Part shown: positions 26,165 through 35,603 of the stretch, piece after piece | Position numbering within the stretch: position 1 is the stretch's first letter | How the letters are laid out: each line of letters begins with the position of its first letter | From: Streptomyces sp. CG 926 | Lineage (GTDB): Bacteria; Actinomycetota; Actinomycetes; Streptomycetales; Streptomycetaceae | Assembly: GCF_003148825.1 (NCBI RefSeq) | Contig: NZ_QGGZ01000011.1 | Coordinates: forward strand, 62,001 to 126,000 | DNA: 64,000 nucleotides | Direction: 5' to 3' | Notes under the pieces: model-generated | Database searches by the model: none | What the model was told of the DNA's origin: nothing | Seen by the model: the letters and a program-made list of their open reading frames with translations, nothing else | Translations under genes and position numbers: made by a program

Positions 26165-26962
26165 TCAGCCCTGCAGGGCCTTGTCGATCGCCGCCGTGTA
26201 CTGCTCCGCCGTCTGCGGAGTGTCGATCTTCTTGCCGTCCATCTTCAGGGCCGGCGTGCCCTTCACCCCGGACTTGTCGAAGACCTTCGACATCTCCAGC
26301 GCCCACCGGTCGTACGTACCGTCCTCGACGGCCTTCTTGAACTCGGCGTTGCCCTTGAGCGCCGGGACCGTGTCCGCGACCTTCAGCAGGTAGTCGTCCT
26401 TGGCGAAGCTGTCGACGGTCTCCTCGGGGTGCAGGTCCTTGGAGTACAGCGCGGCCTTGTAGTCGAGGAAGGCCTGCGGGCTGACGTTCAGCGCCGCGCC
26501 CAGGGCGCTCAGCGCGTTCTTCGAGCCCTCGCCCTTGACCGCGTTGTCGATGAAGGTGGCGCCGATGTACTGGAGCTTGTACTTGCCCGCGTCCACGTCC
26601 TTGTGGATCTGCTCACCGGAGGCCTGCTCGAAGGCGGCGCAGGCCGGGCAGCGGGAGTCCTCGTACAGCTCCAGCGTCTTCTTCGCGTCGGGCTTGCCGA
26701 TGACGACCGTGGTGCCGTTCTCGCCCTCGGCGTTCTTCGGCTTGACCAGCTCGGCCGTGGCGGCCTTCTCCCACTGGCCGGGCTGGTTCATCTGGACGAC
26801 CCCGTACGCGATGGCGCCGATCACGCCGAGCGCGACCAGCACCCCGCCCGCCACGATCACCTGGCGGCGCACCTTGTCCTTCTTGGCCTGGGCCTCGCGC
26901 TCGGCGCGCAGACGCTCGCGGGCCGCTGCCTTGTTCGCGTGGCTGTTGCGTGAACTCATCAT
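26165..26962 (-). CDS. Membrane-anchored DsbA-like thioredoxin-fold protein
   Basis: 265 residues (two adjacent ATGs; the first is taken). Basic cytoplasmic N-terminus, one membrane helix about 34-56 (VIVAGGVLVALGVIGAIAYGVV), then a DsbA/thioredoxin_4 domain. Active site DSRCPACAAFE near 108 and cis-proline loop GVKGTPAL near 230. Acts outside the membrane in thiol-disulfide exchange. Followed upstream by a membrane protein gene in the same direction; the two may cooperate. Confidence 0.9.
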   Translation of the reverse strand: MMSSRNSHANKAAARERLRAEREAQAKKDKVRRQVIVAGGVLVALGVIGAIAYGVVQMNQPGQWEKAATAELVKPKNAEGENGTTVVIGKPDAKKTLELYEDSRCPACAAFEQASGEQIHKDVDAGKYKLQYIGATFIDNAVKGEGSKNALSALGAALNVSPQAFLDYKAALYSKDLHPEETVDSFAKDDYLLKVADTVPALKGNAEFKKAVEDGTYDRWALEMSKVFDKSGVKGTPALKMDGKKIDTPQTAEQYTAAIDKALQG

Positions 26963-27007
26963 GATCTCCGTGGGGTGTGACGTGTGGAAGGGACTGCCGT
27001 ACGTGCG

Positions 27008-27694
27008 TCAGGCGCGGGCGAGCGCGCCGAGCACGGGGGGTCCCCGCCGTCCCACGGAGTGTGCCGGGAAGCGGGTACGGGCCCCGGCGGCCGAGCGGGC
27101 CGACCGCGGCAGCACCCGCGCCGGCCGGTGGGCCACCACGCCCGAAGCCGCGGCCAGCAGCAGCGGCCGGAACGCGAAGGCCGCCACCGCCCGCAGCAGC
27201 CGGCCCAGCGCCCGCTCGCCGTGGCGCAGCCAGGCGGCGGCCAGCAGCCCGACCGAGACATGGGTGCCGAGCAGCGCCCAGGGCGTGTACGGCCCGGGCG
27301 AGGCCAGCAGCGCGGCCGCGTCGACCGGCCCGGTCACCTCGGCCAGCGGCCCGCCCACCGGCGCCCCGCCGCACAGGGCGTCCAGGCCCATGGCGCGCAG
27401 CGGGCCCGCGACGGGCCCGCCGGCCGCGCCGTAGCAGAGGTGCTGCCCGGTGGTGAAGACGGTGTCGGCGGCCAGCTCCAGCGGTACCAGCAGCCCGGCG
27501 ATGGGACCGAAGCCGCGTTCCCGGCCGGCCAGCGCGTAGGCGATCGCGAACACACCCACGAAGGCCCCGGCCACCAGGGTGGGCGGCAGCGGGACCCGGG
27601 ACATCAGGACGTGCGAGCCGGACGAGAGCAGTACCACGAGCGCGCTGAACAGCGCGGCCCGCAGCCCCCTGAGTCCCGTCCCGGAAATGTCCAT
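27008..27694 (-). CDS. Hypothetical multi-pass membrane protein
   Basis: 228 residues, about five hydrophobic segments (e.g. ALFSALVVLLSSGSHVLM, LVAGAFVGVFAIAYALAG, WALLGTHVSVGLLAAAW, AFRPLLLAAASGVVA). It has Cys in HLCYG and LCGG loops. I do not recognise a family. It lies 45 bp upstream of the DsbA-like gene on the same strand, so a redox-partner role is possible but unproven; it does not carry the VKOR CXXC pattern. Confidence 0.7.
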   Translation of the reverse strand: MDISGTGLRGLRAALFSALVVLLSSGSHVLMSRVPLPPTLVAGAFVGVFAIAYALAGRERGFGPIAGLLVPLELAADTVFTTGQHLCYGAAGGPVAGPLRAMGLDALCGGAPVGGPLAEVTGPVDAAALLASPGPYTPWALLGTHVSVGLLAAAWLRHGERALGRLLRAVAAFAFRPLLLAAASGVVAHRPARVLPRSARSAAGARTRFPAHSVGRRGPPVLGALARA

Positions 27695-27732
27695 CCTCGC
27701 GAGTGTGCCATGCGTTCCTGTGGAACAGCGGC

Positions 27733-29058
27733 TCAGGGAGTGAGACGCCCGTTACGGAAGAGGTCCACGAAGATCTGGTGGTCGGCGCGCGCCCGGGCCC
27801 CGTACGCGTGGGCGAAGTCCACGAGCAGCTCCGCGAAGCCCTCCTCGTCGGCCGCGATCGCCGCGTCGATGGCCCGCTCGGTGGAGAACGGCACCAGCGT
27901 CTGCCCGCTCTCGTCCGCGTCGGCCGCCCCGTGCATGGTCGCCGTCGCCCGGCCCAGGTCCGCGACGACGGCCGCGATCTCCTGCGGGTCGTCCAGGTCC
28001 GACCAGTCCAGGTCCACCGCGTACGGGGAGACCTCCGCCACCAGCTGTCCGGCCCCGTCGAGCTCCGTCCAGCCCAGCCACGGGTCGGCGTGCGCCTGCA
28101 GGGCGCGCTGGGAGATGACCGTCCGGTGACCCTCGTGCCGGAAGTACTCCCGCACCGCCCGGTCCGTGATGTGCCGGGAGGCCGCCGGGGTCTGCGCCTG
28201 CTTGAGGTAGATCACGACGTCGTTCTCCAGGGCGTCGCTGTGCCCCTCCAGCAGGATGTTGTAGGAGGGCAGGCCCGCCGAGCCGATGCCGACGCCCCGG
28301 CGCCCCACCACGTCCTTGACCCGGTAGGAGTCCGGCCGCACCAGCGACTCGTCGGGGAGGGTCTCCAGATACCCGTCGAAGGCGGCCAGCACCTTGTAGC
28401 GGGTGGCGGCGTCCAGCTCGATGGAGCCCCCGTCGGCCGTGAAGCGGCGCTCGTAGTCCCGTATCTCCGTCATGGAGTCCAGGAGGGAGAAACGGGTGCG
28501 GGAACGGGCCGAGCGCAGCGCGGCCAGCAGCGGGCCCTCGGCGGTGTCCAGCGTGAAGGAGGGCACCTCCTCGTTCTTCGCCCCCGCGGCCAGCATGTGG
28601 ATCCGCTCCCGATAGGCGCCGGCGTAGATCCGCACCAGCTCGCTTATCTGGTCGTCGCTGAGCGCCTTGGTGTAGCCGATCAGCGCGACGGAGGCGGCGA
28701 ACCGCTTCAGGTCCCAGGTGAAGGGGCCGACGTACGCCTCGTCGAAGTCGTTGACGTTGAAGATCAGCCGACCGTTGGAGTCCATGTACGTGCCGAAGTT
28801 CTCGGCGTGCAGGTCTCCGTGGATCCACACCCGGCCCGTCCGCTCGTCCAGGTACGGGCCGCCGTGCCGGTCCCGCTCCAGGTCGGAGTAGAAGAGGCAG
28901 GCGGTACCCCGGTAGAAGGCGAAGGCCGAAGCCGCCATCTTGCGGAATTTGACCTGGAAGGCAGCGGGGTCGGCGGCGAGCAGCTCACCGAACGCGGTGT
29001 CGAACACGTCGAGGATCTGCTCGGCGCGCTGCTCGTCGGTCGTCTCGGGGACCGCCAT
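27733..29058 (-). CDS. DUF2252 protein (kinase-like fold)
   Basis: 441 residues from the ATG at 29058, which has AGGAGGAA eight bases upstream; an in-frame GTG 21 bases earlier lies ahead of that site and is less likely. Motifs WIHGDLHAENFG near 85 and NVNDFDEAYVGPFTWDLKRF near 107 resemble the catalytic loop and metal-binding Asp of aminoglycoside-kinase-like folds. KGVGIGSAGL-type segment GRRGVGIGSAGLPSYNILLEG is typical of DUF2252. Substrate unknown. Confidence 0.88.
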   Translation of the reverse strand: MAVPETTDEQRAEQILDVFDTAFGELLAADPAAFQVKFRKMAASAFAFYRGTACLFYSDLERDRHGGPYLDERTGRVWIHGDLHAENFGTYMDSNGRLIFNVNDFDEAYVGPFTWDLKRFAASVALIGYTKALSDDQISELVRIYAGAYRERIHMLAAGAKNEEVPSFTLDTAEGPLLAALRSARSRTRFSLLDSMTEIRDYERRFTADGGSIELDAATRYKVLAAFDGYLETLPDESLVRPDSYRVKDVVGRRGVGIGSAGLPSYNILLEGHSDALENDVVIYLKQAQTPAASRHITDRAVREYFRHEGHRTVISQRALQAHADPWLGWTELDGAGQLVAEVSPYAVDLDWSDLDDPQEIAAVVADLGRATATMHGAADADESGQTLVPFSTERAIDAAIAADEEGFAELLVDFAHAYGARARADHQIFVDLFRNGRLTP

Positions 29059-29231
29059 GGCGGGTTCCTCCTGGTGCACGGGCTGTTTCAGGTTCCGACC
29101 GACTGGACGTCGGATCGGCCCTCCTGGTTCTGCAACGCCCGACCGTACCGGTCAGTGCCCGCGATCTGTCAGCCGGCCGACGTAGGATTCGAAGCTGCCC
29201 CCTCACCCCCCGCCGCCGGAGGACCCGCGCC

Positions 29232-32200
29232 GTGACAAAGCCGCCGTTCACGCACCTGCACGTCCACACCCAGTACTCGCTGCTGGACGGTGCCGCGCGG
29301 CTGAAGGACATGTTCAACGCGTGCAACGAGATGGGCATGACGCACATCGCCATGTCCGACCACGGCAACCTGCACGGCGCCTACGACTTCTTCCACACCG
29401 CGCAGAAGGCCGGCATCACGCCGATCATCGGCATCGAGGCGTACGTCGCCCCCGAGTCCCGGCGCAACAAGCGGCGCATCCAGTGGGGCCAGCCGCACCA
29501 GAAGCGCGACGACGTCTCCGGTTCCGGTGGTTACACCCACAAGACCATCTGGGCGTCGAACGCCACCGGCCTGCACAACATCTTCCGGCTGTCCTCCGAC
29601 GCGTACGCCGAGGGCTGGCTCACGAAGTGGCCGCGGATGGACAAGGAGACCATCTCCAAGTGGTCCGAGGGCCTGATCGCCTCCACCGGCTGCCCGTCCG
29701 GCGAGGTGCAGACCAGGCTGCGCCTCGGCCAGTTCGACGAGGCCGTGCAGGCCGCCTCCGACTACAAGGACATCTTCGGCGAGGGGCGCTACTTCCTGGA
29801 GCTGATGGACCACGGCATCGAGATCGAGCGCCGGGTCCGCGACGGGCTGCTGGAGATCGGCAAGAAGCTCGGGATCCCGCCGCTGGTGACGAACGACTCG
29901 CACTACACGTACGCGAGCGAGGCCACCGCCCACGACGCGCTGCTGTGCATCCAGACCGGTAAGAACCTCTCGGACCCGGACCGCTTCCGCTTCGACGGCA
30001 CCGGCTACTACCTGAAGTCGACCGACGAGATGTACGCGATCGACTCCTCGGACGCCTGGCAGGAGGGCTGCGCCAACACCCGGCTGGTCGCGGACCAGGT
30101 CGACACCGAGGGCATGTTCAAGTTCCGGAACCTGATGCCGAAGTTCGACATCCCGGACGGCCACACCGAGGTCAGCTGGTTCCGCGAGGAGACCATGCGC
30201 GGCATGCACCGCCGCTACCCCGGAGGCATCCCGGAGGACCGGATGCAGCAGGCCGAGTACGAGATGGACACGATCATCTCGATGGGCTTCCCCGGCTACT
30301 TCCTCGTCGTCGCCGACTTCATCATGTGGGCCAAGAACCAGGGCATCGCCGTGGGCCCGGGCCGAGGCTCCGCGGCCGGTTCGATCGTCGCGTACGCCAT
30401 GGGCATCACCGACCTCGACCCGCTCACCCACGGCCTGATCTTCGAGCGCTTCCTGAACCCCGAGCGCGTCTCCATGCCCGACGTCGACATCGACTTCGAC
30501 GAGCGTCGGCGCGTCGAGGTGATCCGGTACGTGACCGACAAGTACGGCGCCGACAAGGTCGCCATGATCGGCACGTACGGCACCATCAAGGCCAAGAACG
30601 CGATCAAGGACTCGGCCCGCGTGCTGGGCTACCCGTACGCGATGGGCGACCGCCTCACCAAGGCCATGCCCGCCGACGTCCTCGGCAAGGGCATCCCGCT
30701 CTCCGGCATTCTCGACCCGCAGCACCCCCGCTACGGCGAGGCCGGCGAGATCCGCGGGATGTACGAGAACGAGCCGGACGTGAAGAAGGTCATCGACACC
30801 GCCCGCGGTGTGGAGGGCCTGGTCCGCCAGATGGGCGTGCACGCCGCCGGCGTGATCATGTCCAGCGAGACCATCACCGACCACGTACCCGTCTGGGTGC
30901 GGCACACCGACGGCGTCACCATCACCCAGTGGGACTACCCGAGCTGCGAGTCGCTCGGCCTGCTGAAGATGGACTTCCTCGGCCTGCGCAACCTCACGAT
31001 CATGGACGACGCCGTCAAGATGGTGAAGGCCAACAAGGGGATCGACATCGATCTCCTGGGCCTCCCGCTCGACGACCCCAAGACCTTCGAACTCCTCGGC
31101 CGAGGCGACACCCTCGGCGTCTTCCAGTTCGACGGCGGCCCCATGCGCTCCCTGCTGCGCCTGATGAAGCCCGACAACTTCGAGGACATCTCCGCCGTCT
31201 CGGCCCTGTACCGGCCGGGCCCGATGGGCATGAACTCGCACACGAACTACGCCCTGCGCAAGAACAAGCAGCAGGAGATCACCCCGATCCACCCCGAGCT
31301 GGAGGGGCCGCTCGAAGAGGTGCTCGCGGTCACCTACGGCCTGATCGTCTACCAGGAGCAGGTCCAGAAGGCCGCCCAGATCATCGCCGGGTACTCGCTC
31401 GGCGAGGCCGACATCCTGCGCCGCGTGATGGGCAAGAAGAAGCCCGAGGAGCTGGCGAAGAACTTCGTCATCTTCGAGGAGGGCGCCCGGGGCAAGGGCT
31501 TCAGCGACGCGGCGATCAAGGCCCTGTGGGACGTCCTGGTCCCCTTCGCCGGCTACGCCTTCAACAAGGCCCACTCGGCCGCGTACGGCCTGGTCTCCTA
31601 CTGGACCGCCTACCTCAAGGCGAACTTCCCGGCCGAGTACATGGCCGGCCTGCTCACCTCGGTCAAGGACGACAAGGACAAGTCCGCGATCTACCTGAAC
31701 GAGTGCCGCCGCATGGGCATCAAGGTGCTCCCGCCGAACGTGAACGAGTCCGAGCCGAACTTCGCGGCCCAGGGCGACGACGTGATCCTCTTCGGCCTCA
31801 CCGCGGTGCGCAACGTCGGCACCAACGTCGTCGAGTCGATCATCCGGACGAGGAAGGCCAAGGGGAAGTTCTCCTCCTTCCCCGACTTCCTGGACAAGGT
31901 CGAGGCCGTCGTCTGCAACAAGCGCACCGTCGAATCGCTGATCAAGGCCGGGGCCTACGACGAGATGGGCCACACCCGCAAGGGGCTGGTCGCGCACCAC
32001 GAGCCGATGATCGACAACGTGGTCGCGGTCAAGCGCAAGGAGGCCGAGGGACAGTTCGACCTCTTCGGCGGAATGGGTGACGAGAACGCGAGCGACGAGC
32101 CCGGCTTCGGTCTCGACGTGGAGTTCTCCGACGTCGAGTGGGAGAAGTCCTACCTGCTCGCCCAGGAGCGCGAGATGCTCGGCCTCTACGTCTCCGACCA

Positions 32201-32774
32201 CCCGCTCTTCGGCCTGGAGCACGTGCTCTCCGACAAGACGGACGCCGGTATCTCCCAGCTGACCGGCGGCGAGCACTCCGACGGCGCCGTCGTCACCATC
32301 GGCGGCATCATCTCGGGCCTCCAGCGCAAGATGACCAAGCAGGGCAACGCCTGGGCCATCGCCACCGTCGAGGACCTGGCCGGCTCCATCGAGTGCATGT
32401 TCTTCCCCGCGACCTACCAGCTCGTCTCCACCCAGCTGGTCGAGGACACCGTGGTCTTCGTCAAGGGCCGCCTCGACAAGCGCGAGGACGTCCCCCGCCT
32501 GGTCGCCATGGAGATGATGGTCCCCGACCTCTCCTCGGCCGGCACCAACGCCCCGGTGGTCCTCACCATCCCCACCGTCAAGGTCACGCCGCCGATGGTG
32601 ACCCGTCTGGGCGAGATCCTGCGCCACCACCAGGGCAACAGCGAGGTCCGCATCAAGCTCCAGGGGCCGCGGACCACCACCGTGCTCCGCCTCGACAAGC
32701 ACCGGGTCAAGCCCGACCCGGCGCTCTTCGGCGACCTCAAGGTGCTGCTCGGACCGTCCTGCCTGGCCGGATAG
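29232..32774 (+). CDS. dnaE: DnaE, DNA polymerase III alpha subunit
   Basis: Replicative polymerase, 1180 residues from GTG. PHP domain at the N-terminus (HLHVHTQYSLLDGA near 8-20), palm with catalytic PDVDIDFDERRR near 416, GRGSAAGSIVAY near 377, fingers with FNKAHSAAYGLVSYWTAY near 776, helix-hairpin-helix and C-terminal OB region (GGIISGLQRKMTKQGNAWAIATVEDLAGSIE near 1018). Likely the essential replicase of the two DnaE proteins usual in actinobacteria. Nothing odd seen. Confidence 0.97.
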   Translation: MTKPPFTHLHVHTQYSLLDGAARLKDMFNACNEMGMTHIAMSDHGNLHGAYDFFHTAQKAGITPIIGIEAYVAPESRRNKRRIQWGQPHQKRDDVSGSGGYTHKTIWASNATGLHNIFRLSSDAYAEGWLTKWPRMDKETISKWSEGLIASTGCPSGEVQTRLRLGQFDEAVQAASDYKDIFGEGRYFLELMDHGIEIERRVRDGLLEIGKKLGIPPLVTNDSHYTYASEATAHDALLCIQTGKNLSDPDRFRFDGTGYYLKSTDEMYAIDSSDAWQEGCANTRLVADQVDTEGMFKFRNLMPKFDIPDGHTEVSWFREETMRGMHRRYPGGIPEDRMQQAEYEMDTIISMGFPGYFLVVADFIMWAKNQGIAVGPGRGSAAGSIVAYAMGITDLDPLTHGLIFERFLNPERVSMPDVDIDFDERRRVEVIRYVTDKYGADKVAMIGTYGTIKAKNAIKDSARVLGYPYAMGDRLTKAMPADVLGKGIPLSGILDPQHPRYGEAGEIRGMYENEPDVKKVIDTARGVEGLVRQMGVHAAGVIMSSETITDHVPVWVRHTDGVTITQWDYPSCESLGLLKMDFLGLRNLTIMDDAVKMVKANKGIDIDLLGLPLDDPKTFELLGRGDTLGVFQFDGGPMRSLLRLMKPDNFEDISAVSALYRPGPMGMNSHTNYALRKNKQQEITPIHPELEGPLEEVLAVTYGLIVYQEQVQKAAQIIAGYSLGEADILRRVMGKKKPEELAKNFVIFEEGARGKGFSDAAIKALWDVLVPFAGYAFNKAHSAAYGLVSYWTAYLKANFPAEYMAGLLTSVKDDKDKSAIYLNECRRMGIKVLPPNVNESEPNFAAQGDDVILFGLTAVRNVGTNVVESIIRTRKAKGKFSSFPDFLDKVEAVVCNKRTVESLIKAGAYDEMGHTRKGLVAHHEPMIDNVVAVKRKEAEGQFDLFGGMGDENASDEPGFGLDVEFSDVEWEKSYLLAQEREMLGLYVSDHPLFGLEHVLSDKTDAGISQLTGGEHSDGAVVTIGGIISGLQRKMTKQGNAWAIATVEDLAGSIECMFFPATYQLVSTQLVEDTVVFVKGRLDKREDVPRLVAMEMMVPDLSSAGTNAPVVLTIPTVKVTPPMVTRLGEILRHHQGNSEVRIKLQGPRTTTVLRLDKHRVKPDPALFGDLKVLLGPSCLAG

Positions 32775-32792
32775 CGCACCCGTAGGACCCAC

Positions 32793-32832
32793 GCGGAAGG
32801 GCCCGCCCGGAGTGTCGGGCGGGCCCTTCCGC
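32793..32832. terminator. Bidirectional terminator after dnaE
   Basis: Perfect 17-bp stem (32793-32809 with 32816-32832), 6-nt loop. Serves dnaE on plus and the small gene ending at 32848 on minus. Confidence 0.85.
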
Positions 32833-32847
32833 ATTCGAGTACGGCCG

Positions 32848-33009
32848 TCAGTTGTGGCCGAACTTCTTCTCCTTGCGCTTGTGCGCCATGTCCATCGGGC
32901 TCGGAGCCGAGGAAGGCATCGACTCGGTCTCCGACGTGCCCTTGGTCGGATCCTGTCCCGACCGGGGCTGCTGCTTGGCGGGCTGCTTCTGGTTCTTGTT
33001 CTTGGCCAT
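32848..33009 (-). CDS. Small basic hydrophilic protein, 53 residues
   Basis: Reads MAKNKNQKQPAKQQP at the start and HKRKEKKFGHN at the end, with Ser/Pro-rich middle. ATG preceded by GGAGG at a good distance, stop followed by a strong terminator. No hydrophobic segment and no known domain; likely disordered. The ribosome binding site, terminator and lysine-rich composition support it being a real gene, yet its function is unknown. Confidence 0.75.
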   Translation of the reverse strand: MAKNKNQKQPAKQQPRSGQDPTKGTSETESMPSSAPSPMDMAHKRKEKKFGHN

Positions 33010-33229
33010 GGTGGAACCTCCGTGAGGGTCTAGGGGCCAGGACCGCCTTCACACTCACACAACGCCAGAAACCGCGCATTTTGGATCATTACTGCGCGTA
33101 GCCGATGGCTCCCGCCCCGCCCACAGTGAGATCCGCCACGCCGATGATCGAGTTCCGGCCTTCAACACCCTTGGGGTCGGGCAGACTCGGGGAACCGCCG
33201 CAAAGCACAGAGGACCCCCAGGGAAGAGG

Positions 33230-34537
33230 GTGGAACGCGTGGACCGCTGCGTCGTCCTGGTGGACGCCGGCTACCTGCTGGGTGCCGCCGCCAGCCTTCT
33301 CGCCGGGGAGCCCTCCCGTTCCCGGATCACCATCGACCATGCCGCCCTCATCCAAGGCCTGCGCGAGCGGGCCGAGGCCGACACCGAGCAGCCCCTGCTG
33401 CGCATCTACTGGTTCGACGGAGCGCCCGACCGGGTACCCCAGCCCGAGCACCGGCGGCTGCGCGTCATGCCCCGCGTCACCGTCCGCCTCGGCGCCCTGA
33501 CCCGAAGCGACGGCCGCTGGGCGCAGAAGGGCGTCGACGCCGCCATGCACGCCGAGCTCACCGAGCTCGCCCGCAACCGGGCCTGCTCCGACGTCGTACT
33601 CGTCACCGGCGACGGGGACCTGCTGCCCGGCCTGATGTCCGCCAAGGAACACGGGGTCGCCGTCCACCTGTGGGCCGTCCAGGCCGCCGACGGGGACTAC
33701 AACCAGTCCGAGGACCTCGTCGCCGAGGCCGACGAACGCCGCGTCCTGGACCGGGCCTGGATCACCCGGGCCGTCCGCGCCAAGGACCTCACCGGACTGT
33801 GCTCCCCGCCGCCCGCCCCGCGCCCCGACATCGCCGCCATCCTCTCGGCCCCGCTGCCCGAGGCCGCGCTCGCCGAGGCCGCCCGCAACGGAGCCGCCGC
33901 CACCGGGCAGGAGGACCGCGACGGGGTCCCCGTACCGGCGCCCGCCACCCCCGGCGGCAAACCGGTACCCACACCCAAGGACCTCGCCGGCGCCCTGCGC
34001 GCCACCGGCCCGCAGAGCGGCCCGCAGACCGGGCCGAGCGGCGCCCACGCCCCCGCCAGCGCCCTGCGCTGGTCCTCCGACAAGGGCTGGATCGACCGGG
34101 CCGGACCGCTGGGCGAGCCCGCCGAGACCGCCTCGCTGCCCACCCTCGCCCAGCTCACCAGCGCCGAACAACGCTGGGCGGACCGCGAGGAGGACATCAC
34201 CACCGTCGGCGGCGACCCGTTCGAGGTGGGACAGGTGTTCGCCCGACGCTGGATGGAACGGCTCCCGGAGACCGTGCACCTGCAGAAGCTGGCCACCATG
34301 TACCCGCGGATCCCGCACCGGATCGACGGCGAACTGCTGCGCTACGCCGCCCGGTTCGGGCTGCTCGCGCACAAGGACGACCAGATCGACGAGCACGACC
34401 GGTACGCCATCCGCGCCGGATTCTGGAGGGAGATCGACGTCCGCGCCGCCGCCGAACACGTGGCCGCCGTACCGACCTCCGCGCCCGGATCCACCCCCGG
34501 CGAGCTCGCCGCCCCGCTGACCCCGACGGCCGAGTAG
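33230..34537 (+). CDS. NYN-domain (PIN-like) putative ribonuclease
   Basis: 435 residues from GTG at 33230 (a GTG nine bases on is also possible). The NYN domain fills residues 1-190: VVLVDAGYLLGAA (first Asp), WFDGAPDRVPQPEH, KGVDAAMHAELTELA and LVTGDGDLLPGLMSAKEHG, the acidic cluster expected of a PIN-type nuclease. A Pro/Ala-rich linker follows, then a C-terminal domain (~305-415, HLQKLATMYPRIPHRIDGELLRYAARFG) that I cannot name. Probably acts on RNA. Confidence 0.82.
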   Translation: MERVDRCVVLVDAGYLLGAAASLLAGEPSRSRITIDHAALIQGLRERAEADTEQPLLRIYWFDGAPDRVPQPEHRRLRVMPRVTVRLGALTRSDGRWAQKGVDAAMHAELTELARNRACSDVVLVTGDGDLLPGLMSAKEHGVAVHLWAVQAADGDYNQSEDLVAEADERRVLDRAWITRAVRAKDLTGLCSPPPAPRPDIAAILSAPLPEAALAEAARNGAAATGQEDRDGVPVPAPATPGGKPVPTPKDLAGALRATGPQSGPQTGPSGAHAPASALRWSSDKGWIDRAGPLGEPAETASLPTLAQLTSAEQRWADREEDITTVGGDPFEVGQVFARRWMERLPETVHLQKLATMYPRIPHRIDGELLRYAARFGLLAHKDDQIDEHDRYAIRAGFWREIDVRAAAEHVAAVPTSAPGSTPGELAAPLTPTAE

Positions 34538-34565
34538 GGCCGGGAACCCCGTAGGCTGCTCCCTC

Positions 34566-35603
34566 GTGAGTACGGGCACAGCACAGGCGGGGAACAGCAC
34601 GGCGGCGGCCGCGGGAGCGGCGCCGGACGTCATCTGCGCGGTGCGTGACCTCGTCAAGACGTATCCCGCGGTACGCGGCCGGCGCGGAGCACCCGCCCTG
34701 CCCGAGACCCGCGCCAACGACGGGATCTCCCTCGACGTCCGGCGCGGCGAGATCTTCGGCCTGCTCGGCCCCAACGGCGCCGGCAAGTCCACCCTGGTCC
34801 GCCAGCTCACCGGCCTGATGCGGCCCGACTCCGGCTCCGTGACCCTGCTCGGCCACGACCTCGTACGCCACCCCGAGCGGGCCTCCCGGCTGCTCGCCTA
34901 CCTGGGGCAGGAGTCCACCGCCCTGGACGAGCTCACGGTGGCGCTCGCCGTCGAGACCACCGGCCGGCTGCGCGGGCAGGGCGTCCGCGCCGCCCGGGCC
35001 GCGCGCGACGGCGTACTGGAGGAGCTCGGGCTGGCCCCGATCGCCGGCCGGCCCCTGAAGAAGCTCTCCGGCGGCCAGCGCCGCCTCGCCTGCTTCGCCA
35101 CCGCACTGGTGGGGGAGCGGCCCGTACTGGTCCTCGACGAGCCCACCACCGGCATGGACCCGGTCGCCCGACGGGCCGTGTGGTCCGCCGTCGACCGGCG
35201 GCGCGCCCAGCACGGCGCCACGGTCCTGCTCGTCACCCACAACGTCATCGAGGCCGAGACCGTCCTGGACCGGGTCGCCGTCATCGACCAGGGCAAGGTC
35301 ATCGCCTGCGACACGCCGTCCGGCCTGAAGGCCACCGTCTCGGGCGAGGTCCGACTGGAACTGGTGTGGCGCGAAGCCGCCCCGCTGGAGGTCCCGGAGG
35401 TCGCGCGGCTGCGCGACCGGGCCGTCGAGTCGGGACGCCGCTGGGTGCTCCGGCTGGCCCCGGACGAGGCGAGGGCGGCGGTGGCCTCGGTCACCGGCAG
35501 CCCGGCCTTCGCCGCGCTCGACGACTTCACCCTGGCGACCCCCAGCCTGGAAGACGTGTACCTGGCCCTCGGTGGCAAGACGAAAGGGCTGGTGAAGTCG
35601 TGA
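34566..35603 (+). CDS. ABC transporter ATP-binding protein
   Basis: 345 residues from GTG. Walker A LLGPNGAGKSTLV near 75, signature LSGGQRRLACFATAL near 165, Walker B PVLVLDEPTTGMD near 186, H-loop VTHN. The N-terminus has a ~40-residue insertion (RGRRGAPALPETRAND). Of the exporter type (drug/antibiotic DRA group). Overlaps the permease gene by 4 bases (GTGA), so both make one transporter; substrate unknown. Confidence 0.92.
   Translation: MSTGTAQAGNSTAAAAGAAPDVICAVRDLVKTYPAVRGRRGAPALPETRANDGISLDVRRGEIFGLLGPNGAGKSTLVRQLTGLMRPDSGSVTLLGHDLVRHPERASRLLAYLGQESTALDELTVALAVETTGRLRGQGVRAARAARDGVLEELGLAPIAGRPLKKLSGGQRRLACFATALVGERPVLVLDEPTTGMDPVARRAVWSAVDRRRAQHGATVLLVTHNVIEAETVLDRVAVIDQGKVIACDTPSGLKATVSGEVRLELVWREAAPLEVPEVARLRDRAVESGRRWVLRLAPDEARAAVASVTGSPAFAALDDFTLATPSLEDVYLALGGKTKGLVKS

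Noticed and set aside
27008..27694. VKOR assignment
   Set aside because: No CXXC motif with the VKOR Ser/Thr pattern is present.
29169..32834. 1221-codon open frame antisense to dnaE
   Set aside because: Same shadow effect; composition is Val/Gly/Asp-rich without motifs and dnaE is certain.
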